Of a DNA stretch of 64,000 bases, positions 51,540 to 64,000 are shown piece after piece. The translations under genes and the position numbers were made by a program. How positions within the stretch are numbered: position 1 is the stretch's first letter; every line of letters begins with the position of its first letter. Under the pieces are notes generated by a model. That model saw nothing but the letters and a program-made list of their open reading frames with translations. It was not told the origin of the DNA and did no database searches. Source of the DNA: Sitta carolinensis (taxonomy: Eukaryota > Chordata > Aves > Passeriformes > Sittidae); the NCBI GenBank assembly GCA_032173965.1, contig CM063284.1, positions 115,790,410 to 115,854,409 on the forward strand, given 5' to 3'.

Positions 51540-52060
51540 AAAGAACCTGGTAAGAAATGGCAGGCATGGCCATCTCCAGGTCACCAGTACTGAAAGGTTA
51601 ACAGATGAAAGCGAAGTTGTACTGTGAATTGACAGGGGAGTAAGAGGCTTTTGCCCCCATTAGCGCCGGCCAGCATGAGCTCTCATATCAAAGCCAGCGC
51701 TTGTGCTCACACCATTAACGTGGCACCAGACCACCCAGCAGGATCACTGTAGCATCTCAAGGTAGACCTCAAACATGGCTTCTTTTTTCATTCCACTGGG
51801 TTATAAATAGCTGTGTGAAATGCCCAGAAAAGCTCTGTTCAGAGACAGACACCAAAGTGGCCAAAACAGTCTTAAGCAGCATCTGTCATCTGCCGTAAAT
51901 GCATGTCAAGGAGCAGTTGGCCAAGGAGTTAACTTATGGCCTATTGCAGAGTTCCTCCAAAGCCACATACTGCTGGAACAAACATGTTGATGTTCTTGTC
52001 TGTGTTTGCCCATGGTCATGAATTTAGCAGCCAAGTAGGGAGACTAGATTTCCATTTTGG
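51540..52060. other. CpG-containing block with MEF2 consensus site; possible regulatory element
   Basis: A locally GC-richer, complex stretch with CpGs near 51664-51720 (GCGCCGGCC at 51663-51671). TTATAAATAG at 51801-51810 fits the MEF2 consensus YTAWWWWTAR at every position and also resembles a TATA box. No repeat or open frame explains it. Enhancer or promoter activity is inference. Confidence 0.25.
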
Positions 52061-55000
52061 TCAACCTAGTATTTTCTAGAGGCCCTAAATGTACCGCATC
52101 AGAAATGCTGAACATTTGCAATATTTGAACATGGGGTATAATGGAGATATTACACATGTGGAAAGATCACACTAAACACATGATGCTGTTTAACATTTCC
52201 TCTGAACCACAGACTCCCTGTGAGGATCGGAGTATTTGATATGATTATATACAGAACATAGAAAATCCAAATGTCTCATGTATTTCAGCTAAAGAAAATT
52301 AAATGCTTACTATTATATTATGAAATCTGGCATTTCTCCTGCAGTGTTAGCTTTCAATGGAGAATCAGTCTTATCTGTTGCCTTCATAAATACTGAAATA
52401 ATTAATTGATTAGTCAAATATTAACAACTGTTAGTCAGGCTGTGCCATGAGATTATGTACTCACACTGAGAATCAATGGTAATTAAGTAGTTGATCAATG
52501 TAAGCACCTTTTCAATGTGTACAAAGCTCCAAAATACCAGTCCATTTGGAGAACTAAACACGACAAGTGAAAATTCTTCACTGAAAGTGAGTTTTCTTCA
52601 CTGAAAACTATTTTCTCTTCAGTGCACTGCTCAAAAATGTATTCTTTTCCCCTTCTGACATGGAGTAGAGGACTCCATGACATTGACAATGTGTACAGTT
52701 TAGATTTAAAAACAACCCCTTCTATTAGGCATTGTGCCCTAGTATAGATAAAATCTGAGTTAAGTGACCAAAGCAGACTGGTATTCAAGCAATTCTGGTG
52801 CCAACTGGAAAAAAAAAACAAGGCAATGTAACATACCCACTTATCACTGTCTTTAAACTATACAGTATTTTAGAGATCACATTGAGGCATTTTTGATATA
52901 CACTTCTGTATTGTACAACAGTTTTTTAAAAGACTTAAAAAATATTTCTAATGATTCCCATTTAAACTCACATATCATAGATGGAACTGATCTACTTAGT
53001 CATGAACATGTCATTAATGTGTTGTACTGCCTCAATTTTACATGTACATGCACACACAAGACCACACATAAAAGTGCACTAAATTGACTATAAAATGAGA
53101 TGTAGCTCATTAAATCAAGAAACTTATGTTACAATTTCTAAACATTACACTTATTTAAAAATATTTTACAATTGGTTTGCTTTGCAATATTTTCTCCTCT
53201 TTCACTAGTAAATTGTCAAAATATTTACAAAATCCAAAGACTATTCAGAATTTCCCATACTTGTAGTCATACTTAATGTAACATTCCCAAGTTCCAGTGG
53301 ATACAGTCATAACAAAAAATATTATATAGGTAAAAGGGAGTCCTCAGTGAATCTGAAGGTTATACATTTTTTTTGTATGATGTGAACATTCCATAACCTG
53401 TTCCAAGAATGATGTCAACCTTTCAAATTAAAATCTCTATCAGCTCTTTAAATCTAAAATGAAATGCTATATATCTCATAACAACAGATATTCTATCTTG
53501 GTTGGATTTTTATTTCATCATAACAGAAAATAAAATTTTGGTTTCATATGATTAAATGGAACACTTGAAACAGACAGAAAGGACAGTTCTAGAAAAAGTT
53601 TTGGAGAAATTCTAGGACTTAAAATGTTTCTTACCTATCTTTGCTACATGATCTCAACTCTACATTTTATGTCCCATAAAGATATATAAAACACAACACT
53701 ATGAAAACCAACATTTTCCTTTTCAATTAACTGTAATGAGTATTTTACTAGTGCTTCCTCCTCTGAGTATTAAGATATTTCTGCACAGATGTATGTGTAA
53801 GGAACATGTATAAATCTATTTTTATGCACAAATATAGTATTTCCATATAAATATCAGTATTTTTCTGCATGAAGACCAAAACACGACTTTAATAATACAA
53901 GTTTTGCTCTTGCAGTATACACATAGCTGCTATTGATGGACAGGTTAAAAAAAAAAAAAACAACAAAAAAACCAAAACAACAACCGAAAAGCCTTGAATA
54001 AAAATGCTTTGTAGACTGAAGATGATTTATCCAGTGTTTAAATTAAAACACATAATACTCTGACAATAGTAACTTTAATTCTGCTGAAATATAGACATTC
54101 AGTCACATAATCTCTGCATAAACTGGAGCAATTGCCTGTTCCTCTGTATTTCTTAATATGTTTAATAATGATAACAAGGCATCTTTTTTCTGAAAGTTCC
54201 TGTCATTAGGCTAACAAAAAGGACAAAAAATGATAAAGAACTTGGCGTAGGTTTGCATGCACTCTAAAATAACCATTCTCTTAGCCTTACTGCACTGCCT
54301 GGACAATTTCAGCAGGTTTGTCTAAGAAAATATATTGGCCTGTCCTGACTAGAAAAAAATATAAACCATAATTTTAGCTGTTGTTTTCATTCCTTTTATA
54401 CTGAACAATAACTCAGTTTTCTTATATCTGGCAATGCAGCCTTTAAAACATAGTTTGGTTTGTACTGGCATTTTTTGACCATTTTTCTTTAAGTGTCATG
54501 TATCTCAAACAGCTTTACAGAATGAATTACTGTGTTCGAACAAGCATTTCCACAGTATGATATGAAGCACATGGATCAATCTGTAGGTAGTAATAAGAGA
54601 AGGAACATGATTGTTTGTAGTTGTGGATTAACCTTTGGAGTTTTCAGATATGGAATTCAACAACCACCAACTGAAAGAAAATCCCAGCATGATGGTTTAT
54701 ATGAAGGATAAAATCTGTAACAATACAACGTCACCTAATCGAGTTTGCTGAGACCTCTCTAACTCAAACCCTAAGAGCATGATGTAGGTCCCAAACATAT
54801 GACCTTTACCCACATGCACTACAGGCCATTCTGCAAGTCTGAACTTCTAGATGTCCACAAAGATGGAGTAATAAATGTTCTCAGGCTCAGATATAAGAAC
54901 TGCTATAAGCCAACAATCATTGCTTTTAAGCATTTTCTAAGAGTTAATGAGAATTAAACAGAGGACCCGAAAGGTCAAGACGAATATGTTAAATCTTATA

Positions 55001-58000
55001 TCACCTACTTTAGACATTATTTCTTTTTCCTCCTTTGAAATGGGACTATACAAAATGATAACTCTACTTCCAGAGTCAATGGGTTATTAGAATATTTGTC
55101 ATATCTTGATTACAGATCAAAGTATTGAAAAAAGCCTAAAAACAAGTAGACAAAAATACAAAGACTTCTACAGATATGCCAGTATTATTTTAAAGTGACT
55201 ATTCAAAAAGCTTATTTTAATAATTAATCCAATAGCTGTATTATAATAGCAATACATGATCTCAGATGTAATTAACTCAATTATAAACATTTCTTATGAA
55301 CATATAAAAGACTGAAATTCATTAGCATATAAAACCACTACAAGTTTTGGTCTATAAATACATTCAAACAAGACTTTCAACTGCTGAAACCAAAATGCAC
55401 AATATCATCCAAAATTCATGACAGCCAATACAATGATATCAGGATATTTCTTCTATTTCACTTAGTCTTCCCAACAAGCAATCTTATCATTATAGCTCAC
55501 ATAATTCCTGCTTTGATATACTATAAGCTATTTTCAGTCTCAAATTATCTACAAAAGCCCAGCTACAACTATTTCAGATAATATTACTGTTTCAGATAAT
55601 ATTTCTGTTGACTTCAAAGTTTCTCTGGTTTACATACTCAGGCAAGTAGAAGATCAACATATTTATTACAAAGTTTTATTGCCTAAAACTAAAGTTAATT
55701 AACTTCTTTATGCTAAGTGGGGGACACCGCAAGACTTATTGTTTCAGTAAAAGACCTCAGTAATATTTTCAGGAGAGGGAGGGAAGGAAGAGAATAATTT
55801 CTAAGAAACAAAGAAGTTAAAAAAAATTAGTATGAGAAGGAAGTTAAAAGTGGAAGAGACACCATGACCACAATACCAAAAATAGTTTTAAAAAAATGGT
55901 AGCACAAGAAAAAGAACAGTGTTGGACAGTGCACAGCAAATGAAAGGCATAATGAAAACTACTCACTCACACTCTATTTTATTCTAAAAACATACGGAAT
56001 TCATGTTTTCAGTGTGTTAGTATTGAACACTACAAAAGGCTTTAAATTTCAAAACCCAATAACATCCATGACATTGTTTTTCATTACAAGAATTACACAC
56101 AATATTATATATTAAGTATAAGAATGAAAATTTTACTGTTACCAGCTGTGGTATCTACAAAAACAACTAACCCATCTCTATCCACTGGAAGCAGACAGAT
56201 TTCCTGCACAGAAGGCTGGAGAGGTGCTCTTATAAAATCCAAGCATAGGATTCTGAACTTGTCAGGAGTCTTTACATTGACTTCAAAGCGCTGATGATAC
56301 TTCACCTACCTAATTGTCTTCTCCAGCCTTCCAGAGTTAGTGTTTCCTTACATAAGAGATCTAGCACCTTAAGGAAGTAGCATGCATTTAATAGAGAAAA
56401 AAACCCAAATGTGTCTTTTAAAATTATTCTAGCAAAAGGAATTAATAGACCTACAGACATCACACACCCCTGGTCATTATAAAATGTGAATACACACCAA
56501 AGACACTCTCTAAATTCACTGAGTATGAATTTATGAATTTAACATTTAACATTAATTTTTATGAATTTAACATTTGCTGCTATTTATGATTACTGAATTC
56601 AAATTAAGGCTAGAAATTAAGCCGCTTTCTGTGAAGTGTAGAGCATATCTATGAAATGCCCAGGAAAGAAATGCTTACTCAAGAATTGAAGCTCCTTTCT
56701 GCCTCTCCCACAGTTTAAGAGTGGAACAGAAATCAGTGAGAGGCAGACTTTGAACTTTTTATACTCTTTTTCCCCACAACGGGGCAGCCCCGGTTCCTTC
56801 CAACAGGATAGGGAAAAACAATGGCTCCTGGAAGCTTGCTTTCACATACTTCAATGGCTTTCACATACAACCTTGTGCAATGGATAAACACTCATGCCAA
56901 GAAAGGGGAGGGGACACTGCATTTCTTTCTTCTTGTAAGAAAACCCAATTCAGTCCCAAGCGAAAAAACATCCTTCTTCACTCTATAAACTATTCCGAAG
57001 TGAAGAATTACATGAACAAAAAAGTAGGCAAAAAACACCAAATGTAAACAGAACACCTCAAATTAAATTAAACTTAAGAACTACTCACTGCAAATTACCT
57101 AAATACGTGAGGATATATTTAGGATACATAGAATTAAATTAGTGTGGGAAATTTTTAGAAACTTAAGCTGAGGAAGAAAACAGAAGCTGAATTACACATA
57201 ATCACGCCCTCATGTCATCTCTAAGAGTATGTCAAATTAGACTGCTCAAAAATGCAGGAAATCCAAATGTGGTCCTGGACGGGCTGAACCTGGGCTCCAT
57301 TTCAAAGGACGTTTTCTCCAATTGTCTGCTGCCTCTTTTAAACCTGATAATGGAGACTTGGGTCTGGTCAGCTTCAGACTGGCATTTGTCTTTGATGACT
57401 TATTTCTTCTGTGCCTGCATATCTTTTCAGGCAGCTAGTTTCTGATAAAGTTTACTCTAAAAAAAGTCTACTATGAACAAGTAATTTGAAACCAATCTAA
57501 GTACATTTACCCTTTCCAACATTAACTTTCAAATTATACAGTCTAATCAGACCTTTGTAATTTTCAAAATCTGGAAAACACCAGAGCTCCATGAACTTAT
57601 GATTCAAATGGCAACAATCCTCATTTGTGTTCAAGGCATAGTCCTTTATTGATGGTTGCCCTGGTGGCAGAGTGGTGGATTACGAAGGCTCTGCTGCTTG
57701 AGTCGGTGATAAGTTTTAACTTACCATGTTAGGTCATTTGTTTGGGGCCTCAATCTTGCAACCTCTCCTGCAAGCAGGTTTCAAATATTGTTCCAACTAG
57801 TGATTCTGGAAATGCAGAACACTGCAGATATGAAGGAGTCAGGGACTTGATGTTATCTGGGGAAACTGCTTTTCAAGTCTTACAGCTGATCCATGGACTT
57901 CCAAGTGTTTTGTCAAGAATTATGAACTGTGAATTATGTGAATGCATATGAATTTTCATATGAATATGAAATTCATCTATATGAATATGAAAAAGAATTT

Positions 58001-58538
58001 CATCTGCACTTGAAGACATATTGTTCATTTTATAAATACAGAACTCATTTTTCTAAATTCACCAGGACATTGTGATACGATTTTCTGCTCAACAAAGAAA
58101 ACCACAGAAACATCACTGTTTAACTGATACTGTCAAAGTATGACTTAACAAAGCTCATAATCCAAGGGCTAAATCAGATTCCTTCATGTGAATAATTTTA
58201 CTAAAGCAAGAAGTCCATACTACCACAGACAAATTTCAGCTTTGGGGGTGCAAACTGTCCTTAGGTGAGATTATTATACAATACCAGTATCATACAAAAT
58301 GTGACTACAATTCAGGGGTACTGCAATGATTCCAACATGTAATTTCCAGAACTGTTTTGTTTCCCACATAAGAAGTCTGAACTTTAAATGTTCTTTAAGA
58401 CCATACTGTTCCTAGAACGTGGGACTTCTGTCTTCAATTCTGCTGATCTTATCAGCCAAGTCAAGCTAACCAAGCACTTGCACCCCATCAGCAATGGCTT
58501 AAAGGAAAAGAGCCAAGACACGCATTCCAAATAAAAAT
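52061..58538. other. Non-coding AT-rich DNA with short local duplications
   Basis: No gene or interspersed repeat is recognised. Short direct duplications include 52574/52594 (TTCTTCACTGAAA, 20-bp period), 55572-55607 (18-bp unit twice, one mismatch) and 56531/56559 (exact 17 bp, 28-bp period). An AT-rich hairpin lies at 57948-57976 with a partial second copy to 58003. A14 and A-rich sequence lie at 53948-53985. A minus-strand frame at 56105-56305 is discussed under findings. Confidence 0.5.
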
Positions 58539-58615
<77 letters not shown>

Positions 58616-58623
58616 GATAGATA
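58539..58623. repeat. (GATA)18 tetranucleotide microsatellite
   Basis: Eighteen perfect GATA units from 58541 to 58612, then a one-base slip (GAT) and two more units to 58623. Purity over 72 bp implies recent expansion and likely length polymorphism. Confidence 0.97.
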
Positions 58624-61600
58624 ATATTGTAGCTATTCCTCTATTAGAAAGAAAAATAAAATATGCCCATTTCCACCAAAGGACTTAAATAAGAGAATTT
58701 CTGAAGCACAGAAGATATAAGCCTTACTAGAAAAGTAGGGATCTGCTCTAGCTCACAGGAATCCTAATGAGATCAGGAAGCTTTTTTTGGAGAATCCAAT
58801 AAAATCACAGCCTTTTTAAATTACTGAATAGGTTGGTATAGGTATAAGCAGTACTAGACAATAGCAGATAACCTTGAAAAATAATTTGCCAGCTACAGCT
58901 GATATGAAAGTTTAAGTGATATGACTGCTATATGTAGGACAACAATCTTGAATTAAAAAGAAAACACCCTCCAAAATAGTTCAGTGATAATTTAAGCATT
59001 TTCTCCTAACCATACAAATGAACAGGTGCAGGGTTGTGAAAAGTGCTGTTAAAGAAGCGCTATGCTTGCTAGAATGAAAAGAGAAAGAAGAAAAACTTAC
59101 ATGAATACAATCATAAAAATGTCTAAAACTTAACCTTTAATCTTCTTTAGCTAAATAAATAAAATAAATGCAAGACAGAGATTTTAACTCTAACTAACAA
59201 GACATATTTATAGCAATCGACTTTTACCATGTAGTGAATTTTCGTTTGTCAGATAAAATGCTTAAAAAGAATATTATCCAGTATACTTATTTTTATACCC
59301 TCATCAACTTTCATTTGTTCACAGGCATATGAAAGCTGGTGAGATAAATTTTAAGAAAAATTATAAAGGCATGTATTTGTGTAATGGTTCATGATATTTC
59401 TTCGGTTTTATAACATGAAAGCCAATTATTTGAGACAGAGTATTAGCTACCAATTTAAAGAATTTGTGCTTTCTTTTTTTCCCCAATCATTTTAAAAGCT
59501 TGAATTACCATCACCAGTTCATCAGATAACAGAGAGCACTGTACAACTCACTATGAAAAATGAACAGATTATCCTACAACTTTCCTTACTCCAAGCTGAG
59601 AAATAAAACCTTAGAAAACAATAAAACATGGTAGAGTGAGATCAGGCTTTCAAGCACAACTACAAACAATCTAGGTATTAATTGCACAACCAATAAGAAT
59701 TCCTATGCAGCATCATGCTCCAGACAAACTCTTCTGCCTTTGTTGTCCCCATTCTAACACAATGGCTCATCATAGGAATCTACAATATTCATCACACTTC
59801 ACAAAAGCAGTGCTATGTTCTCATGGCTGAAAAGGCAACCTTGTTCACATTTAACATGTTATGAGTGGTCACTCTTGTCTATGAATTCTCCACCCATGAA
59901 GTTTCCATCACAGGCAGAAGTTGCCTTCACAAGACATTGGTGAAATACACAAATTGCTGTTGAGCATGAACTTAGGTTGCACACACAGAAGCTCATTTCT
60001 TCCACAAATGCACAGACACCCTTGCTCTCTGGTTCTTCTCCCTCTATTCTGCACTGTGGCTCAGTTGCTGCTGCTCAGGCACTGAGACCCACTCTGACCC
60101 AGCCTAGGGGGAACTCACATGTTATAGATAAGACCTAAAATGCAGCTGTCAGTCTTCCTTTTAATGTGTTGCCATACAACTGGAAACTACAAAAGAGTTA
60201 GTCTGCCCTTCAGGCATGAGGACACACAGGATAGGTAGTCTAAGCCTGGCCATCAAGGCTGTGATGAAAACCTGTGTATGTACATTTTGCTATTTATAAT
60301 ATCTGCTTTGAAATTGGTTTTAATAGGAGGAAATGTTCAAGGGAAAAATGCATAACTGCTCACTCCATAGCCTTTGTTATAGTTTACAATGAGTTTTATT
60401 ACTAGAAATATTTTTAGTATTATTACTAAAACTACAAAATATCTAGAATGTTAAGAGTGAATGTTAAGTTATGCAATACAGAACATAGCCCTGGCTTTTG
60501 CAAAGCTGTTACAGCTGTTATCATGAAGACCAAATCATTGGACAGCAGTTATCTGCTGCACTTACAGTTCAGTTATTTAGATAAGAAAATAACTGTAGTA
60601 CTGGAGGTGCTTACCAAATGGTGTCTCAAGTTATTTTTAAAATAGAGTAGGACTAAAAGTCATGAAAAGTCTTCAAAATTACTGCTCTTATCACTTTTTG
60701 AAGTTAGTGCCTTAGTGGTACAGATACTGAGCATCCTGCATAAATTAGAAGTGTAAGATGTGAAAGACAGCTGAACCAGGCCCTTACAGGTAAGTAATGG
60801 TGAAAGCTGATTGTAGTAAAAGCACAATTCTTCAGTACCTCTTCAGAAGTCTCTAAAAATACCTTCAGGATTTTTTCTTTTGTGGAGGCAACTTTCTGAG
60901 AGCTGAGCTCTCCAGGAGCTGTGGACCTTCTTAAACAAGTAAGAATGAATGATGGGTTTTTACAAGCAGAAGGAAAAGCTAATAATTCTTCACAAGAGAA
61001 GATAAGAAAGAGAATATTTTTTTTGCTTAGCCACTCTAATACTTAAAAAAAAAGAAAAAAAGAAAAAAAAGGAAAAAATAACTTTAAGGAAAACATATGG
61101 ATGACAAACAACAGGGTTAAAGAAATATAAAAAAAGAAAAATGTAGAAGCTGAAAAGGAAGAATAGAAAGAAAATAAAGAAAAATGTTAAAGTATTTCTG
61201 ATCTGTTGTTCTGAGAACTAGATCAGAAAATTACATGTCAAACTACTGTAATTCTGTCTATTATTTCTTAGGGGACACTGATAGTATTGCAATAGGAGTA
61301 ATTTTTAAATGTACACAGAAGATACATTTTATGGGATGGGAAAATATCACCACTTTAGGAAGTTTTACTAATTACATGACATTATATCCCACTAAAAATC
61401 AGAATTATTATCAAGGTTATCTTACTCAAAAACGCATTATGTTTTTTGCCTGGTTATATTCAAATGCACTTTTACTGTGTACCTTTACACCAAACTGACC
61501 ACTCACTTACTATTAAAATTATTCTATCACACTATGGTAGAAATATTAACACTGTCAGGAAAGTACAAGGCTCTGAAATGTTGTCAAAACAAAGAATATT

Positions 61601-63048
61601 GATCTTCTTAAAACACTGCAGTTAGTATATAAATCACACAAAAATGATTGACATTAATATGTGCCTTTTGTGCAAATGCACTTTATCATGTACCTTTTTG
61701 ACAGTAATAGCAATTTATTATACTGCATGGCACCTTAACATACTGTACAGACAATTTTTTCAATTTGAGAGTTTCCATTAAAAGACAAAAAAAAAAAAGT
61801 TGTTGAGCAAAAAGAAAATTAACTGTCTTCATTCAGTTTGATTTAATACCTTGTCAGTTTGGTGCATTTTTTATGATTCTTTGTATAAATAAAAAGTTGA
61901 AAAGAGCTATTCTAATGGTAATTTGGATCAATCTTACAAGCATATGATTCCAGGTTTCTAAAAGAGGCCCACTTGAGGGGGCTTTAAAACTGAACAAAAA
62001 GAGCCCTAGGGCTCTACAACTCACATTTAACCTACTTACATGAAAAAGGAACTGCTTTGGTTAAGAATAAACTTCCACAAGCTCAGGTTCAAACCAAACA
62101 TGCCAGCATATTAGTGAGGAAATGAAACAGCAAATAGTAACTCCTTTCATACTTGTAAAAGAATACTGTATTTATTTAAACGCTTTGGCAGAAATTCTTA
62201 TTTTAATTAAATTGCATTTAGTGCAATAACATTTTCATAATTAAGAAAAAATAACCAATCCATTTTAAAGACCTATGAAAAGCACAGCAACCTAAAATAT
62301 ATGGAGAAAACATGTAATTGTGAAAATAAATCTGTCTGACTAACATGGGACATAAGTCAGGAAAAAAACAATGGTCTGTTTTTTATGCTGGGCAAGCCTA
62401 TGCAATGCAGCCACAGTAACTCAAAGAAATTAACTTCTTTCTTTTTGGAAGTCATTGTAACCCATACACAGTTTACAACTGTGGTTGTATTGGAAGTATT
62501 TTTTTTCCTTCTAAACAAAATTTCTTGTTGCCATCACACATGCTTTTTCTTTGTGTCCACATATCAACAAAAGTGCTGGACTGTACTTTAGAAAATAAGA
62601 TTTTATTTATTTCATTCTGCTCTTCAAAGTGTAAAGAGAAAGAAGGGAAAGACTTTCTCGGAAGACCCCTGTCACTGGCCATTATATCACAGAAATCAAA
62701 GACTGTCTATGAAGGTTTTCTCTTAGCACTCTGTGTGGCAATGAGGTCAGAGACAGGGAAATGGTTTCACTGTGAACATGAAGGTGACGACATACGTTTA
62801 AAATAATAGAAGTGGCTAAAAACAGAACAGAACAAAAAGCTAATTATCCTTCCATGAAATGGTCATGATCATTCAATCCATGTGCTGGCAAGCTACCTTA
62901 GTTTAAAACCTATGCCTACATTCCTGAAGTCCTCATCATAGGGATAAAATATATCAGATCAGTTTTAGGCATGTGTCATTGATTAGTTTTAATACTTATT
63001 AAGAACACTTTGGAACGGAAAAAATTACACAGTCTACAGTAACACTTT
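58624..63048. other. Non-coding AT-rich DNA, no identified repeat
   Basis: No gene or interspersed repeat is recognised. A/G-rich low complexity lies at 61045-61078. A textbook 5' splice-site sequence (CAGGTAAGT) occurs at about 60787-60795 on the plus strand but no exon could be attached. The interval 62600-63048 would be the 3' untranslated region if the candidate exon at 63.05 kb is real; TTTATTTATT at about 62604 gives AATAAA on the minus strand. Confidence 0.45.
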
Positions 63049-63199
63049 CTATTTTACATGTGCACCATCCAACTGCTTTATCATTTCAATCTCATCCTTC
63101 ATCAGGTCATTCAAATATACATTTATTTGGAGACAATAGTGCAGCTGCTGCTTGTTTGCACTGTTTCTAGAGTTACTCAGCAATTTAACTAGTTCACTG
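63049..63199 (-). CDS. Candidate 3'-terminal coding exon, unknown product (low confidence)
   Basis: On the minus strand a pyrimidine-rich tract at about 63203-63220 leads into two tandem acceptors (AAGCAG, a NAGNAG site at 63202-63197). From there an open frame of about 49 codons runs to TAG at 63051-63049. The peptide begins SELVKLLSNSRNSANKQQ and ends DEIEMIKQLDGAHVK. It is rich in Leu, Lys, Glu and Asp with an amphipathic-helix look, unlike most chance frames here. I recognise no family. Support is limited to the acceptor and composition. Upstream exons would lie beyond the right edge of the window, and a possible AATAAA lies about 440 bases downstream. It may still be a chance frame. Confidence 0.22.
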
Positions 63200-63419
63200 C
63201 TTGCAGAAGGGAAGAAAAGGCACAGCAAAACTTCAGGAAACAGAGGCACAAAAGCCAATGTCTTCAGTTTCATCAGTCAAAGCCTAGTTAATTTGCTCAC
63301 CATTATCCCAGCTCCTCAGGCAAGCTGGTCAGACATCCTTATTCTGAGGACTGGAAATTCATTCACCAGGAGTTGATAACCATTTGCCCTTACACCAATA
63401 TTGTCCTTTCACTTAAATT

Positions 63420-64000
63420 GCTCTTTCCCATCTCTAGAGTTTTTTCTCCCTCAGATAGTTATGACTGAAATAATCTCCTCCCTCATCCTTCTTTTGTAGC
63501 AGTCTAAAACTGAGATGTTTCATGTGCCAGGTTCAGTCTAAATACGGTAGCACCTTAGCCACTTTCTTTGCAGGGTACACTGCCTTGCTCAGGAACATGT
63601 CCCCTGCTCTTGGGGTTTGGATTAAAGCACCCTTGTTAGACACAGCTGTGAACATAAAAATAGACAGTTTGTTCCCTTTACAGTAATCTGTTCCTTCCCA
63701 TGATCATCCTAACAGACCTTCTCTATACTTGTTTCATACAAAATTTGTCTCACTTGAATACGGGTGATCAGACACAGGTGATCACGCCAGTGTCTAACAC
63801 AGCAGCTTACCCATCTCCACCAGAAATCTTTCCCCAGACACATCTGTGGATGTTTGTCATGGCTCATGCTGGCAGTTATCCTTCAGCAGGTGGCCTGCTC
63901 CTCTCTCTACTCCCTGCAGCCAGCTCTGGACCCACCCTTCCACCACACCCGGGACTCTCCATCCTTTAGGGCCACACACCTCTTCTTGATATGCTGCGAC
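63420..64000 (-). mobile_element. Possible degraded CR1-like LINE sequence
   Basis: Part of this edge, mainly 63690-63880, has scattered wording in the order of minus-strand CR1 ORF2/3' sequence: GATCATCCTAACAGACC, GGGTGATCAGACACAG, GATCACGCCAGTGTCTAACACAG, and TGTCATGGCTCATGCTG. Divergence is high and the copy may continue past the window. The plus-strand frame at 63700-63969 would be its shadow. Confidence 0.33.

Noticed and set aside
57645..57720. A possible tRNA or tRNA-derived SINE
   Set aside because: TGGCAGAGTGG at about 57665 fits an A-box, but the B-box position is poor and no cloverleaf could be drawn.
60780..60796. A perfect CAGGTAAGT splice donor
   Set aside because: About one such 9-mer is expected by chance over both strands of a window this size or a little larger, and no acceptor-bounded open exon lies upstream.
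1..64000. A bacterial-style gene cluster, CRISPR array, operon or defence system
   Set aside because: No dense coding, ribosome-binding sites, regularly spaced repeats or long frames occur. Composition and repeats are those of a vertebrate genome.

Overview
The window looks like AT-rich intergenic or intronic DNA from a bird, most likely a neoavian such as a passerine. The evidence is the repeat content. Recognisable interspersed repeats are 5'-truncated CR1 LINE copies, whose decayed ORF2 is readable in translation, and four copies of one ERVL-type LTR family that opens with a TGTCATGGTTTAACCCC-like end and is widespread in birds. No L1, Alu-like or poly(A) SINE families were seen. No bacterial, plasmid or viral gene organisation is present. 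This assignment rests on remembered repeat families; no database search was possible.

Layout: 1-6.7 kb is unique AT-rich DNA with short simple repeats. 6.75-8.57 kb is an old minus-strand CR1 that still includes reverse-transcriptase-derived sequence. 11.78-12.12 kb is a second minus-strand CR1 3' end. 12.81-13.40 kb is a solo LTR with an exact 5-bp target-site duplication. 13.64-13.74 kb looks like the tail of an ancient L2/MIR-type element. 17.6-18.1 kb holds alternating purine-pyrimidine palindromes and a long-stem inverted repeat. 22.5-23.2 kb has a cluster of TAATTA motifs. 31.9-33.1 kb is a CR1 interrupted by another CR1. LTRs follow at 36.1-36.7 kb (plus), 40.05-40.72 kb (minus, with a TA/CA microsatellite) and 48.25-48.68 kb (minus, internally deleted). 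41.94 kb has an AATAAA-plus-poly(A) retrocopy-like end. Strong hairpins lie at 42.77 and 45.59 kb. A CpG-bearing block with a MEF2 consensus is at 51.6-52.0 kb. An 18-unit GATA microsatellite is at 58.5 kb. The right edge (63.4-64.0 kb) resembles degraded CR1.

Genes: no gene is recognised with confidence. Most open frames are short, occur in both strands and match nothing familiar, as expected of chance frames in AT-rich DNA; several are shadows of CR1 or LTR sequence. The best candidate coding segment is a possible 3'-terminal exon on the minus strand at 63.05-63.20 kb, behind a good pyrimidine tract and a tandem NAGNAG acceptor. It is reported at low confidence. No multi-gene system, CRISPR array, operon or RNA gene is visible. 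The more interesting observations are structural (hairpins, nested retroelement, Z-DNA-prone palindromes) and possible conserved non-coding blocks that need a genome alignment.
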